Shown piece after piece: positions 1 through 11,240 of a DNA stretch of 64,000 nt. Position 1 is the first letter of the stretch, and every line of letters starts with the position of its first letter. The translations under genes were made by a program, and so were the position numbers. Where the stretch lies: contig NC_045139.1 of NCBI RefSeq assembly GCF_008831285.2, forward strand, positions 25,276,412 through 25,340,411, read 5' to 3'. The notes beneath the pieces are model-generated. The model was not told the origin of the DNA. It did no database searches and saw only the letters and a program-made list of their open reading frames with translations. The DNA is from Nymphaea colorata. Lineage: Eukaryota > Streptophyta > Magnoliopsida > Nymphaeales > Nymphaeaceae.

Positions 1-261
1 TGAAGATATTATGGGAGACAAACAACAATGCAAGTGGTGTTCATGGGCCAACCTTTATAAAATTAAAGAATTTTTGTCTAAGCATAATGAGTTGGAGGGG
101 CAAACTCCTCCTCATGCAAATCAATTGAAATGTGATATGAAAGAGGTAAAAAAATGTGTATTTCATCCACTAGATATTCTGTTAATGAATATGTTATGTT
201 TATAGATAGCAAAGAGCCACAATCCTATCCAAAGGTACTAGATGATGTGCATAGAGATGAA

Positions 262-605
262 TGAATTCAAGTTATATAAGTAGAGATGGATTCTCTAAAT
301 AAAAATTATACTTATGATTTGGTAGAACTACTAAAAGGCAAGAAAATACCGCAAAACAAGTGGATCTACAAGCTTAAAATTGAAGGTCAAGCAATACAAA
401 GTCCAATTAGTGGTGAAATGTTTCAAGTATAAAGAAATGAATGGATTCAAGCTATATGGGAAGATAATTCTCTACACTAGAATTACATTTATGATTTGGT
501 ATAACTATCAAAAAGAAAAAAAGTGTTGCAAAACAAGTAGATTTACTTTAAAAATAAAGATGAAGGCAAGTTGAGATACAAAGCCTAGTTAGTGGTGAAA
601 TGTTT
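262..605 (+). repeat. Diverged tandem duplication of the copia RT start
   Basis: Two consecutive copies of about 170 bp (roughly 262-425 and 432-605) carry the same order of words: a 'ggattcaa' start, a 'tatgatttggta' core, 'caaaacaagt', and a shared 'tagtggtgaaatgtttca' end. They encode the same RT N-terminal segment twice, so the remnant was duplicated in tandem. The copies have since diverged, mainly by substitutions. Confidence 0.7.
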
Positions 606-872
606 CATGCAAGAGAAAGGTATTAACTTTCATTTGGTGACATATCTAGATTTGGAGTTAGAGCAATTAGATGAAAAGACTAGTTTTTTTTATGAAATTT
701 AAAAGAAGATAGTTTTGTAGTTGCTAAGAAGAAGCACATAATTTGCAAACTAAGAAAGAGTGTATGAACTTAAGCAGACACCTAGGCAGTGGTACAGGAA
801 ATTTGATGCATCAAAAGTATTGTAGATCAATTCTAGATCATTGTGTCTACATCAAAGAGTTTTCATCAGGTA

Positions 873-1081
873 ATTTCATTATCTTGTTGTTATTGAATAT
901 GATTTTCAGTTGATTGGCTAATTAAAAGAATGACATGAGCAAGTTCTTTGATATGAATGACTTGAGACTATCACAATGTTATTGTACATGATATGCTTAT
1001 TATTGGACATGATTGTTAGTTGATTGGTCAATTAAAAGAATGACATGAGCAAGTCCTTTGATATGAAAGACTTGAGAAGAT
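873..1081 (+). repeat. Tandem duplication of the copia YVDD-downstream segment
   Basis: Two copies of about 95 bp (about 873-968 and 988-1081) share 'gttgattgg', 'caattaaaagaatgacatg', 'agcaagt' and 'ctttgatatga'. This is a second independent tandem duplication within the same copia remnant. Confidence 0.75.
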
Positions 1082-1960
1082 TGTTTGTGATAGGAAGACC
1101 AACAAGCTATGGTTGTCACAAGAAAATAAGGTACTCAGCAAGTTCAACATGAAAGATGTAAAAATAGTAAGTACTCTCTTAGTTGCGCATTTCATATTGA
1201 AAAATGAACAATATCCATATTCAATAAAGAGACGGCGAGAAAGAAAAAATGAAGAATGTACCATATGCCTCTAGAGTATGAAATCTCACGTATGTTATGG
1301 TTTGCAAATGCCTAGGATTCACTTATGCAGTTGGTGTAATGATGATGTTTTTGTCGAATCCAAGCAAGGAGCATTGGGCAGCAATGAAGTGGATTCTAAA
1401 GTATCTTAAAAATACTTTCAGATATTATCTATGTTTTGGTAAATATAACCTAAAAAAACAAAAAATTGTTGATGCACACATAACAAGTAACTTGAACTGG
1501 AGGAAGTCACTTTCTAGTTATGTCTTTACTTTTGTAGGGGGGTTGTATCATGGCAATTCAAGTTGTAGAAGTGTATTGTTCTTTTCATTATAGAGACACA
1601 ATATATTGCAACAACTGAAGCTTGTAAAGAGTAATTGTAGATGAAGAATTTTTTTTATGATATCATCTTATTCAGAAGACCTATGTATTGCATTGTGAAA
1701 GCTGAAGTGCTATACACTTAACAAAGAATTCAGTTTTCCACTCAACAACCAAACACATTGATGTCAGATATCATTAAATTCCTAATGTACTTGAGCAAAA
1801 ACTAATGCAGTTAGAGAATATACATACAAAAAAAAAAATCATGTGGACATGATGACGAAGTCTTTACCTAAGGAGATGCATGACGAGTATAGAGACCTAG
1901 TTGGGGTAACTGCCTTTAAGGTAATGCACTAAGTTTGTTTATTTTGTAAATGTGATCTCT

Positions 1961-2634
1961 CACCTGAAGCTGAAGAGAGAGTTTGTTTAGTTGAGTCCAA
2001 CCTCAAAAGAGGACCTAACCATCACTTTTGGTGAGGGCTCATAAAAAATATGATGGCACGAACAGTTGCCCCCTCTCACTTGACTTTTTTAAACCAAAAG
2101 AGGGGAAGTTCCTTCTTGCTTTCTCATGAGAAAATGAAAATGGGCAATGGTTGTGGCAACGTAAGGAGGAAGAAGGTAGGAAGAGAGCAGCAAGGAGGAG
2201 AAGAATGTAGCATTGTTGTGTGGGTTTTTTTAACAATTCAGGAAGAAAGAAAGGAAACAATGAAGAAAGAGAGAATGAAGGTAGCCTTCACCAAGTGATC
2301 GCTTTCTTATTTTTCTTGAAGTCCTTTCTTCCATTTGTATAAGAGAGTACTATCCATCTTTTCTGGTTTTTTTTTTAAAGGAGAGGTACTGCTGTTGGTA
2401 TATTTGGTCTCCTTTGATATATATAAAGTCTCCTTCACTGTAGTTTTTTACTTCATTATTGAGGGTTTTCTCAAACAAACTTGGAATGCTTATTTTTTTT
2501 TCTTTATTCCTGCAATATGTTGTTTTGTGAATAGTTTTGAACTTGGTATGAATAGTTTTGTGCAGTCCCTCTTATAAAACTAGCTTATTTTGGCTGTTAT
2601 ATTGATGCTAAAGGTTGTTGTTACGTGCGTAAAT

Positions 2635-2697
<63 letters not shown>

Positions 2698-4100
2698 GAT
2701 GTTAAAGAACTATTATGGCAGCATTAATGTTGAAATAAACTGGTTTTAGTCTCCTTAAGTATGTTTTTGCAGTGATATTCTATTCTTCACATGAATATAT
2801 CTATTTTGTGAGCGATTTTGTAAATTGTAAAGATTTGTGAGTTGGAACAGCCATAATAGACTTATTCTTAATTATATATTACCAGCCTTTAATAAGGTGA
2901 GGCCATTTATTTTTTTAAATTAATAGTAAAATAAATACGAATGTGAGAGACTTTTGAATAGTTTGGCATGTTACTATCTCTCATTTTCTTCTAATACTAA
3001 ATATTACATGCAAGCATATTAGATATACAGTGTGTGTTTTTTTTATAAGTGAACATTAATTGTATGTGTGCAGGCATGTTAAATCAGTGTCTATTACATG
3101 CATGAAAGATTAATTGCTGAATTTGGAAGATAGTATTCTTTGTTGATGGGAGTTCTAGAGAAAGGGAAAAGAAAGATAAAAGAACATATACAACTTTTAA
3201 AGAAGGTTTCTTCTTTTCCTTCCCTGTTATTCTTTTGCTGCTCTCTTTGTATTAAAGTTTGTCCATCTTTTTGTATGCTTGAGGGTTTTGATTGTACGTG
3301 TTATTGGAAAATGTCAAAAGGAAAATAAAGAAAAGAGAACTCGAGAATAGAAGGAACTAGATATAGCAAACTACCTTGACTAAGCCAGCATGAAATAGCA
3401 GAGCCTTCTCTGCCCATTCATGAAAGAGGAAAAGAGGAAAGAAGAAAAGAAGGAAACACAAATGACAAGAAGACAAAAGGGAGATAGAAGAAGATATGTA
3501 CTTGTTCTTCTGCAAAAGTCATTGTAGTTGACTTGTGTTGTAGTTAAAAAGTTGTAGCTATCATTTTTTCTAATGAGGTTAGCAGGAAAGAAAAAACACC
3601 CTCTTTGCTTAAGTCATTCTTTGTTTGTAGGGGTCTGCTTACTGTTTTGACCAACTTTTTTTGTTTCTTCACATCGTTGTGGTGCCACCAGTGGCTGGAA
3701 TCTCACTCGTTGCTCTTGTTCCTCTAAGAAATCCTTAAAAATCTCCAAGAAATCTCTATAAAAGCATTTCTCTTGCTATTCATGGATAAGAGGGATCAAG
3801 GCTTCTGTCTGTTGGCTCTCCAGCATTGGTCAATGGATGGAATCATCCCAATCCCCTCTACAATATAGTAAGCCCTCAAAATTCAAAGGAGAAAATGAAG
3901 AAAAATGGAAACATAATGTTTTTTATAAAGAGGAGAGAAAAAGCAAAGTAAAAATGTTGGCAGTCATTTTATTACATTTTACTTATCAAAATATCAAAGA
4001 GGTTTGCAAGCCTTTTTCAGCAAAAGTTATTTATTTCGGCAAGCTGTTTTTAGTAAAATATATGGACAAACTTATGATACCCAAAGGGGCATAGCACAAC
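1961..4100. other. Gene-free stretch
   Basis: I see no recognisable gene here. Short open frames at 2050-2298 and 3837-4094 have low-complexity or unmatched translations. The stretch may hold LTR or leader sequence of the copia remnants on either side, but no boundary is visible. A long AT microsatellite lies within it. Confidence 0.5.
2641..2692. repeat. (AT)n microsatellite
   Basis: About 26 uninterrupted TA units. Confidence 0.98.
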
Positions 4101-4149
4101 TTGGTGGCAAGGAAGCACGGACAAAAGGGAAGGTTTGAATCATGTGGTT

Positions 4150-4600
4150 TCCATGACATTCCAATGTGTTAGTCCTTTAGACTGCAAATGGTAGGTACAC
4201 TCTACTGTAGTTGATGGGTGGCCCATTTTCCACCCCGGGCTCAAAGCGACCTTGGACCATGGGGGTGAGGGAGAAGGAGGGGAGGTTTTGGCCACTCATG
4301 CTAGTGGCATAAACAGAATTCTGACTTCTAAGCTTAAAACTTTGGCCCATCTCCTCATTAGCCATTGAATTTGCCTAAGAGGCATGGTGTAGCTGGTTGG
4401 GATAATGAGTTGGTAAAAGTCTAGTCACTAGTTTGATTCCCATAGGCATAATTCCCCTTGACTACAAATGGTAAAGTGCATGGCATTCTAATTGACATGT
4501 TGTACTATTCTTGCCCCAGTCTTGAAATGATCCTTGACCCTCGAGGCAAGGGGAAGGGAGGAGTCTTGACTTCCCTAGCATCATCCTTCGTTAAACATAT
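4150..4600 (+). repeat. Two SINE-like units, one with a tRNA-like head
   Basis: At 4385-4402 'tggtgtagctggttggga' resembles a pol III A box. At 4430-4441 'agtttgattccc' resembles a B box, about 27 bp further on. The following body ('gactacaaatggtaaa' ... 'ccttgaccctcgaggcaagg') is repeated in diverged form upstream at about 4170-4290 ('gactgcaaatggtagg' ... 'gaccttggaccatggggg'). This fits two copies of one tRNA-derived SINE body side by side. Family identity is unknown and the ends are approximate. Confidence 0.5.
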
Positions 4601-4819
4601 ATGCCTCAAATATTATTTTGCGACCTTCCAACTTTGTTAATTTTTAATAAGAGATTCTAACAAAATTTTAGTTATTTTCCCCTATTAGACTGTTCAAAGT
4701 TCAAGATTAAGGTTGACAAATATTAAAAAATTACCTTTGATTGCAATGTTAATTTTTTTTTTGCTTAAATTCTTGGTACTCTATATTATTTGGTTGTCTT
4801 TGTTTTGCAATTTCTACAC

Positions 4820-6390
4820 TAAGTGAAAAATGAGGAAGAAAAGAAAACTCATGAGAACATCTAATGGCTTCAACTATCGTGTTAGTAATATGGATGATAA
4901 TTAGAGTATTTGAGGACAATCAAACTGCGAAAGTGATTTATGACATTTCATTGAAATATGACATTGCATATGAGACACACATCCAATTATGAGCAACATA
5001 ATCCTTACAAAATGAAGGAGTGAGATGGCATAGTGGCGAATCTCAACAAAATGTTGTTGATGGCTAAAGAACTAGCTGCAATAGGACATGTGAAATCAAA
5101 CAGAATGTAAATTTTTCCTGTCTTGAATAGTTCGTTTGCATTTTGGAGGATGGTTCCCACAACTTTAAGGATAATTTTTAAGAGTTTAAATCTGACTAAG
5201 CTCTACCTGGGTTTGCTATTGAGCTAGAATGTCTAACTAAGGACAAAATGTTAGAGCTTATGTTAGTTCAAGATAAACCATCTAGTAGCCTTGTTATTCT
5301 TGTGCATAAACAATTTAAAAGGAAAAATAATAATGGCAGCTTTAAATGCAAGAACCCAAGTTTTTGTAGCTTGAAGGGAAATAACGTGGTAAAATGATAA
5401 AGGGTTGGAAAACTAAAACATGTACATAATACAAAATAATTGTAGGGAAAAACATTAAAACAATGGGAACAACAATAGTTGGAGAAACAACAAGAGTAGA
5501 CCCAATCAACAACAATATAATAAGGAAGTGGCATGGTACATGTTTGCAAATAGTGAGCTAACTTGATAGTGCGTAAACTATGGAGCTACCAATCGCATCA
5601 CACCATAGATGTTACAATACAAATTAACAAAATTAAATTTTGGGCAACAAAAATTATGAAAGAGAAATCATTCATATTATGATGTGTTGGGAATTGGGGC
5701 TATACAGAAGCAATGGGAGTGGCACCAATATGCTACTCATTGATGTGTTCTTGTTCCTTGTATAACAAGGATTTGGCCATTTTTTTCCTGCCTTCATTGA
5801 GAAAGGATTTAAAGTCTAGTTTATCATGAGAAAAGTTGCCACAGGAAGGATGAGTAGGTATCATTTAAGGTTAAATATGTAAAGACTATAGAATGCTTAA
5901 ACTTCTTAAATGGATAAAGCTTAAGATCTTGCTAAATAGATGAAAATTTTTGGTATGAAGGACTAGGACATGTAAGTATAAAGCAAATAAAGAAATTATG
6001 ACATAAAGGAATAATACACTATTATGAACAATGGAAAAAAAAAACCTCTTCTATCTATTGAACAATGGTAAAAAAACCTCTTCCCTTCAATTGTGATTTG
6101 AGTCATTGATTTATTGAAAATTATCTATACAAATATTTGTAGACCATTCATGATCTAAACTCACAGTGGCATGTTATATTTCATTACTTTTACTCATGAA
6201 TTCTAAAATCTTGGCTATTTGTATTTGATTAGACATAAATTTATAACATTAGAATGTTAAATAATATAAAAATAAGGTTGAAAGACAACTTGGTATATTT
6301 TATAAAGTAATAAGGATCTTATAGAATTGGTAAACATATTTGGAATGAATTTATAAAATATTTTAAAGGACTAGGACTATATATGTAGAA
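4820..6390 (+). mobile_element. Decayed Ty1/copia retrotransposon: gag to integrase remnant
   Basis: Broken + frames follow copia polyprotein order. A gag-like segment with LLMAKELAAIGHVKSN lies at about 5050. A protease-like NYGATNRIT (in place of D.GATNH.T) lies at about 5577. The pre-integrase WYEGLGHVSIKQIKKL lies at about 5948. Integrase core words (CRPF...YFITFTHEF...GYLYLI) lie at about 6140-6230, followed by a weak 'LKDNLV' segment. Multiple stops and frameshifts. Together with the RT remnant at 200-1960 this indicates at least two copia insertions, since the order is not that of a single element. Confidence 0.75.
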
Positions 6391-6399
6391 AATAGTGTC

Positions 6400-7730
6400 T
6401 AGATCACCATAATAAAGCGATGTCACTGAGAAGTGTAACTGAACCTTCTCTTAGATGGTGTTGATAGGAGCACAGTTGCCCAAAGTTTTTTAGCAAAACG
6501 TTGTACTAACTAGCACATATACTCTAAATTGGGTACTTCGTAAGGCAATCGAAGTCAATGTGCTTATTAAGATTGCCTCATCTTGAACATCAAGGTTTCT
6601 ATCAAGCATGATTCTTAAGATATTCAATTTTCTCACATATGGTTGGGGCCTAGATCAACCATGCTCTTATTTTAGGAGCTAGTTTCGTTGATCTTGATAG
6701 AAAATGTTACTTGTTCTCCTACATATCTAAAAATTATTAGTTTCTTGAAACAAATAAATGAAGGCTAGGGATCTAGTCTTACATTGGTTTTTATTCAAAC
6801 ATATATTTCTCTCATGCACTTTAAAAACCAATTAATGTAACAACAAATTGTCTTGAATTCATGCCACATAGTGGAGATATCCAATTCAATTTGCTTTTTC
6901 TATTTATGATCTCTTTCAAAAGTTCCACATGGTCATGAGAAACAGCCTCCAACACCTTCTAATACACTGCTTAAACTTCATTCTTTACCACCATTTCAAA
7001 GCCTCATTAATTGATATAAGAAGATCAATTTTTTATGAACTTGGCTCTCAAAAATCTGAAACTTGCTTTGCAAATTAGCATGAGAGAAAAAAAGTCCATG
7101 ATTTGACAAAGTTAACATCTATTATCCATGGATACACAGAATTTTTGGAGTCTATTCATAGCACATGTTTTTCCACGCAATATAGGAAGTCCATTTGGCT
7201 CTCAAAATATATTCTTTTCATGTCTCACTTTCTTCCACTTATTTGGACTTTCCTTCACTTAGATACAAACAAATATTTTTGCCTTCTGTTGTTGGATTGC
7301 CCTTATATCCCCAGGCCAAGTAGTTTGCACTCACTTAAAAATGGTGTTGTTCACTACATGGTAGACTCAAAGGTGAAAATAACATTCAACAATAATGGAG
7401 GTGGGCATGAGGACTTGTTTTGGTAAACAAAGCATCCTAGCTAGCAAATATTTAAGTGTTGTACTTTTAGAATGAAGTAAAGAAATTCCCCACTCCAATT
7501 TTGGGAGATTTACTAACATTATTCACACATCAGTAAATCTATAGCTTTTGGGTGTTTCCTTATCTTCTACATAGTGAGATGAATCATCTCTTCTTCGTCC
7601 ACATGAAAATCTTTTAGGACCATAATTTTTTACGCTTACCTACATGTCCAAAATTGTGTCCTCATAAGTACTTTTCATTTCACAAACTTTGTCCACGCAG
7701 AAACTTTTTTGAAGTTTAATCAAACAAGGA
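6400..7730. other. Gene-free stretch, possible continuation of the LINE on -
   Basis: No gene recognised. The composition and position suggest downstream sequence of the minus-strand LINE remnant, but I could not match a specific domain. The 107-codon frame at 7103-7426 has no recognisable product. Confidence 0.35.
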
Positions 7731-7739
7731 AGGTCATGT

Positions 7740-8770
7740 TGGCCTTGGAGAATGTTAAATCTTGTGTAGCCTCTCTTTCCTCTTCAAATGGATACATGGG
7801 GAAGTCCAATTCACAAGAAGGATCATATGATCCTCCTTCTAATTACTCTTTCAAAGCATTCTATAGTCTTTTCAAATTTTGAGATGCCACTATCTGGGAT
7901 CCTAAACTGAGGACGTCCTATTAGGCATACCATGCTTGAGAAGTTTAACAACTTTCTCTTCCGACTAGCTAGAAATTTGAAAAATTTTAATTATTGGGAT
8001 CCAACACTCTTTCTTACCCATCTTTCCCTCAAATAGATGGATACCTAAATAGGTGATAGGAAGGTCAGAATCTCTAACTCAACATTCTATGGAAATTGCA
8101 CATTTTCTCATAAAAAATCCCAAAAGAGATAACAATAGACTCTCTAGGTTAACCATGGTATCAGTTTCCTCTTCAACCTCAACTAAGAAATGTGATGTAG
8201 TCCATGGCTAATGGTCAACCTTGCAAAAGAGGATAATTTCATGGTGCAAAAGAGCATCTTAGCAAATAGACTATGAAGCAAAGATTCTTTCAGATTTTAA
8301 TCTTACACATAAACCTTTAAACTGCATGATGTTTTAGAACAAGGCAGATAGTAAGAAAGTGTGTAGGTGAGACATATGATCATATTGTGTACCTGCTGAC
8401 CATGAAACAAATCTTCCTCTCTTCCATAAAACACTACAATAAAGGAATGGGTAGACATGCAAGTGTATATTTTCAAAGCCGCTTTGTCATTAAAGCCAAA
8501 TCCATGGTACATCGGAACCATGGTCATGGATCCCAATCCAATACTATTAGACATTTTTTTTTTCAAATAGAGTTCCCTAGTGTATAAAGGAATGAAAAGG
8601 TGTTGTGGAACATCATATCTTAGTGCATGTATTTGATTTATCCAAAGCTATAAGAGGGGCGTTGATTTTTTAGGCAAAATTCCGTTGGTTCTCCAATATT
8701 TTTTGAAAATGCACTAACTGGATCCACTGGGCTTTAAAGCCTTATCCCTTATTATTGCTAATGCTGGAGA
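7740..8770 (-). mobile_element. LINE (non-LTR) reverse transcriptase remnant
   Basis: The minus strand read downward gives LINE reverse-transcriptase landmarks in order. Near 8760-8690 there is a degenerate AP-GPDGF-like zone followed by FQKYW-like residues. Near 8200-8100 a weak FADDTLIF-equivalent (ITFLVE...) appears. At about 8080-7900 there is YLGIHLFEGK, then the KECW.PII and ASRKRKLLNFSSMVCLI segments typical of plant LINE thumb regions. Frames are interrupted, so it is a dead copy. Confidence 0.6.
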
Positions 8771-9532
8771 TATCCCTTCCTATTTTCTCATTGTGATCAC
8801 TAAAGAGAAGCCAAGAACTCTCTGATCCATAACTGCATGGCCTAGACTAAATTATAAACAGAAAGCCTCAAAATTGTCATTCTCAAACAATTTTCTTGTA
8901 AAATTCCTTACACATGTCATGAATTTGCTCAGGTATGTTATTTTTGTTTCTTTTTTTTTCTTTTTTTCTTTTTTTGCTTCAAGGGTGTTTACTTCTTTGT
9001 AAGAGGTTGACCCCACTCCTACCTGAGCGTATTATAATTAACATCACTTATATTGCCTTCTTTAAAGTTTTCTTGAATCTGGTCTAGTGCCTAATATTTG
9101 AATAAAAGGATGAGTCTTTTTTCTTCACACTGCTTTTGTTTTTGTTAGTTAAAATCAGTTTTCAAATTGGATCGGCTAAGCTGCCAATTTGATCAGTTGA
9201 ATATGTTCCTAAATTGAAAAATATAAAAAAGAAAAAATTATAAAACACCATTCCATGTTTGAGCGATTTACAAAGTATTGTTCTCCATTTGAAAAATAAC
9301 AACATGATACTTGGTTAACAAAATAAGTCACAAATGACTGCTTCAGTTACTGTTTTTGATGGAAAACATTATTGGTCCAAAAAATGTAGCAAAATGTCCT
9401 TCAACTATTTTCTAAACTACCAAAAGGCCTTTTCCCTAATCCCAAACTAGAGAGGTCTTTTTTTCTCTTTTACCTTCTTAGGGCGATCTTTTTCCTCTCT
9501 CATTTTCCAACTACCATCTTTGGTCAATCTTG

Positions 9533-9534
<2 letters not shown>

Positions 9535-9577
<43 letters not shown>
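9535..9577. repeat. (CT)n microsatellite
   Basis: About 20 uninterrupted CT units. Confidence 0.97.
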
Positions 9578-9580
<3 letters not shown>

Positions 9581-10811
9581 TTCTTCACTTTTAGGTAACC
9601 TCTGGTACTTCACTTCTCTTTGTCCATGCTCTGCTCAAATAGGTTTGGAGGTATCGGGATGGTCCTTCCTTTCTACTCATATTGATGGAGGTTTTCGATT
9701 TTTAGGGTTTATGGTAGTAGTCTCATGAATTTTGGGCTCAACGATGCATTTAAACTTTTTTTTTTGTATATCTTTTGCAAGTTCTACCTGTTAAATTTGC
9801 ATGTGAATTTCTAATGGTTCCAGACGTGAGTTTGCCATTAAGCTGCCCATATTCTCGTTGGATAGTTCTAAATTTTCTGCCTCTGGCTTTAGGGATAATC
9901 TATTGTACCCTTTATTTACTTCTGGCTTTTGTTTTACCAAAGTTTTTGCAATTTGATGAGCTACCAAGCCTTCAAGTTGGTGGACATTTCTTTTTTCCTT
10001 TGATGTTGTCTCAATGAAAGCAAAATTAAGTGTTGCTTGATCTCATTATAGAAGATGGGATTCAATTGGTTGGCCCACACATTCCTCCAATGTCACTTTA
10101 AAATCAAAATCTATTCAACCTTCTTTTGTTTTTTTGGCTATGATGACAGTTTCTTTTTCTTGATCTAGCTCTTTGATGCAGTACTACGATGTCATATCCA
10201 CCATTGCTATTGTCAAGTCCAAATGTATGTGAATCCTCCTTTTTATAGATGGCCAGACTTTCTTTTCTTCATTTTCAATAAACGACTTCTACTTCCATTC
10301 ATTCTCAACTTGCTTCGACCCTCGCATCTTTGTATGTTGAGTGAGCAAGAGAAGTATTTCATCCTATTGCCTGACAAAAGGGTTGAAACTCCCAACCTTT
10401 CCCTTATTCTCCCAAGCTAATAGGCATGTATTCAATGCCTTAAGTAAGGGCTCTCACTATGCTTCAACTTGAAAATTGGTGTCTGTTTTTACAACATAGG
10501 AAATTGGCACCCGAGATATTCAAAACAAAGATTAGCCCCTACAGTCCCAGCCCCATCCCCGCCCATTGCACCAATCCCCTCAAAAATCCTCACCTCTTTG
10601 TATTTTTTTATTGTTGTCATATTCAAAACCTCTCCAAAAGAACAACCTCCAAAGCAAATGTATGTATCAAACTGAACAAATAAAGCCGTTTTGTCTATTG
10701 TTTCATGGCTACTATCAATTCACATTCTCATTCTAAACTTTCTTTCTAATTTAGAATAAGGGCAAATTTGTCAACCTCATAATTTAACTCTAGCAGCTAA
10801 ACAAATAGAGA

Positions 10812-10940
10812 GTGTTTGGTGGACACCCTCAAAAAGCTTGGTTTTGTAAAAACCAAGTTGTGTCAAAACCTAGTTTTGTAAACTTAGTTTAAATGTTAGG
10901 ATGAAAAGTGAAAAACTTGGTTCCCAAAAAACATTTGGGG
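10812..10940. repeat. Fragment related to the 43.1-kb MITE-like element
   Basis: It begins 'agtgtttggtggacaccc' and continues with AAGCTTGGTTTTGTAAAAACC-type words. This matches the terminal 'ggtgtttggctgacaccc' and the internal AACCTGGTTTTGT words of the element at 43104-43375. No matching right end is evident. Confidence 0.45.
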
Positions 10941-11240
10941 GGAAGCCGAAAGGTATGAGAGAGGGGGAGAGATGGGGGCAGAACTTGATGTAAGCCTGTT
11001 TGAGAATTACCCACGAACGATGAGGACCTATTTGTTCACCATCGAAAACGAGCGGTGATTTGACAGCGGATGGAAGGTAAGGCAGTAATTTGAAATTTTT
11101 TATAAGAAAACATAATTTTTGAGCCTTGAGTCATGACTGCTGCGATCATCCATTGGACAGCAGCCACCCACCGATACGTACGAGGAAGAGGAGACCAAAG
11201 GGGAAAGGAAAAGCAAAGGCAGAGCCCGTGAAAGGTCGCC

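Larger units (their letters stand above)
200..1960 (+). mobile_element. Decayed Ty1/copia retrotransposon: reverse transcriptase to RNase H remnant
   Basis: Broken frames on + read as the 3' half of a copia polyprotein. At about 285-400 there is an EMDSL...TYDLVEL..GK...NKWIYKLK-like start of reverse transcriptase. At about 985-1080 the MLIIGHD...LK...SFDMKDL segment that follows the YVDD site appears. At 1325-1440 there is an AVGV...SNPSKEHW.A.KWILKYLK segment typical of the RT/RNase H junction. At 1610-1790 the EACKE..LKNFL and FSTQQPNT..D..YH-like RNase H end is seen. Many stops and frameshifts mean it is non-functional. I could not delimit LTRs. Confidence 0.8.
8990..11240. other. Gene-free stretch and upstream region of the SEC14-like gene
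   Basis: No gene recognised. It contains a CT microsatellite (about 9535-9577) and a truncated relative of the terminal-inverted-repeat element seen at 43.1 kb (10812-10940). The last ~250 bp before 11241 become GC-richer and contain the presumed promoter and 5'UTR. I could not place a TATA box with confidence. Confidence 0.5.
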
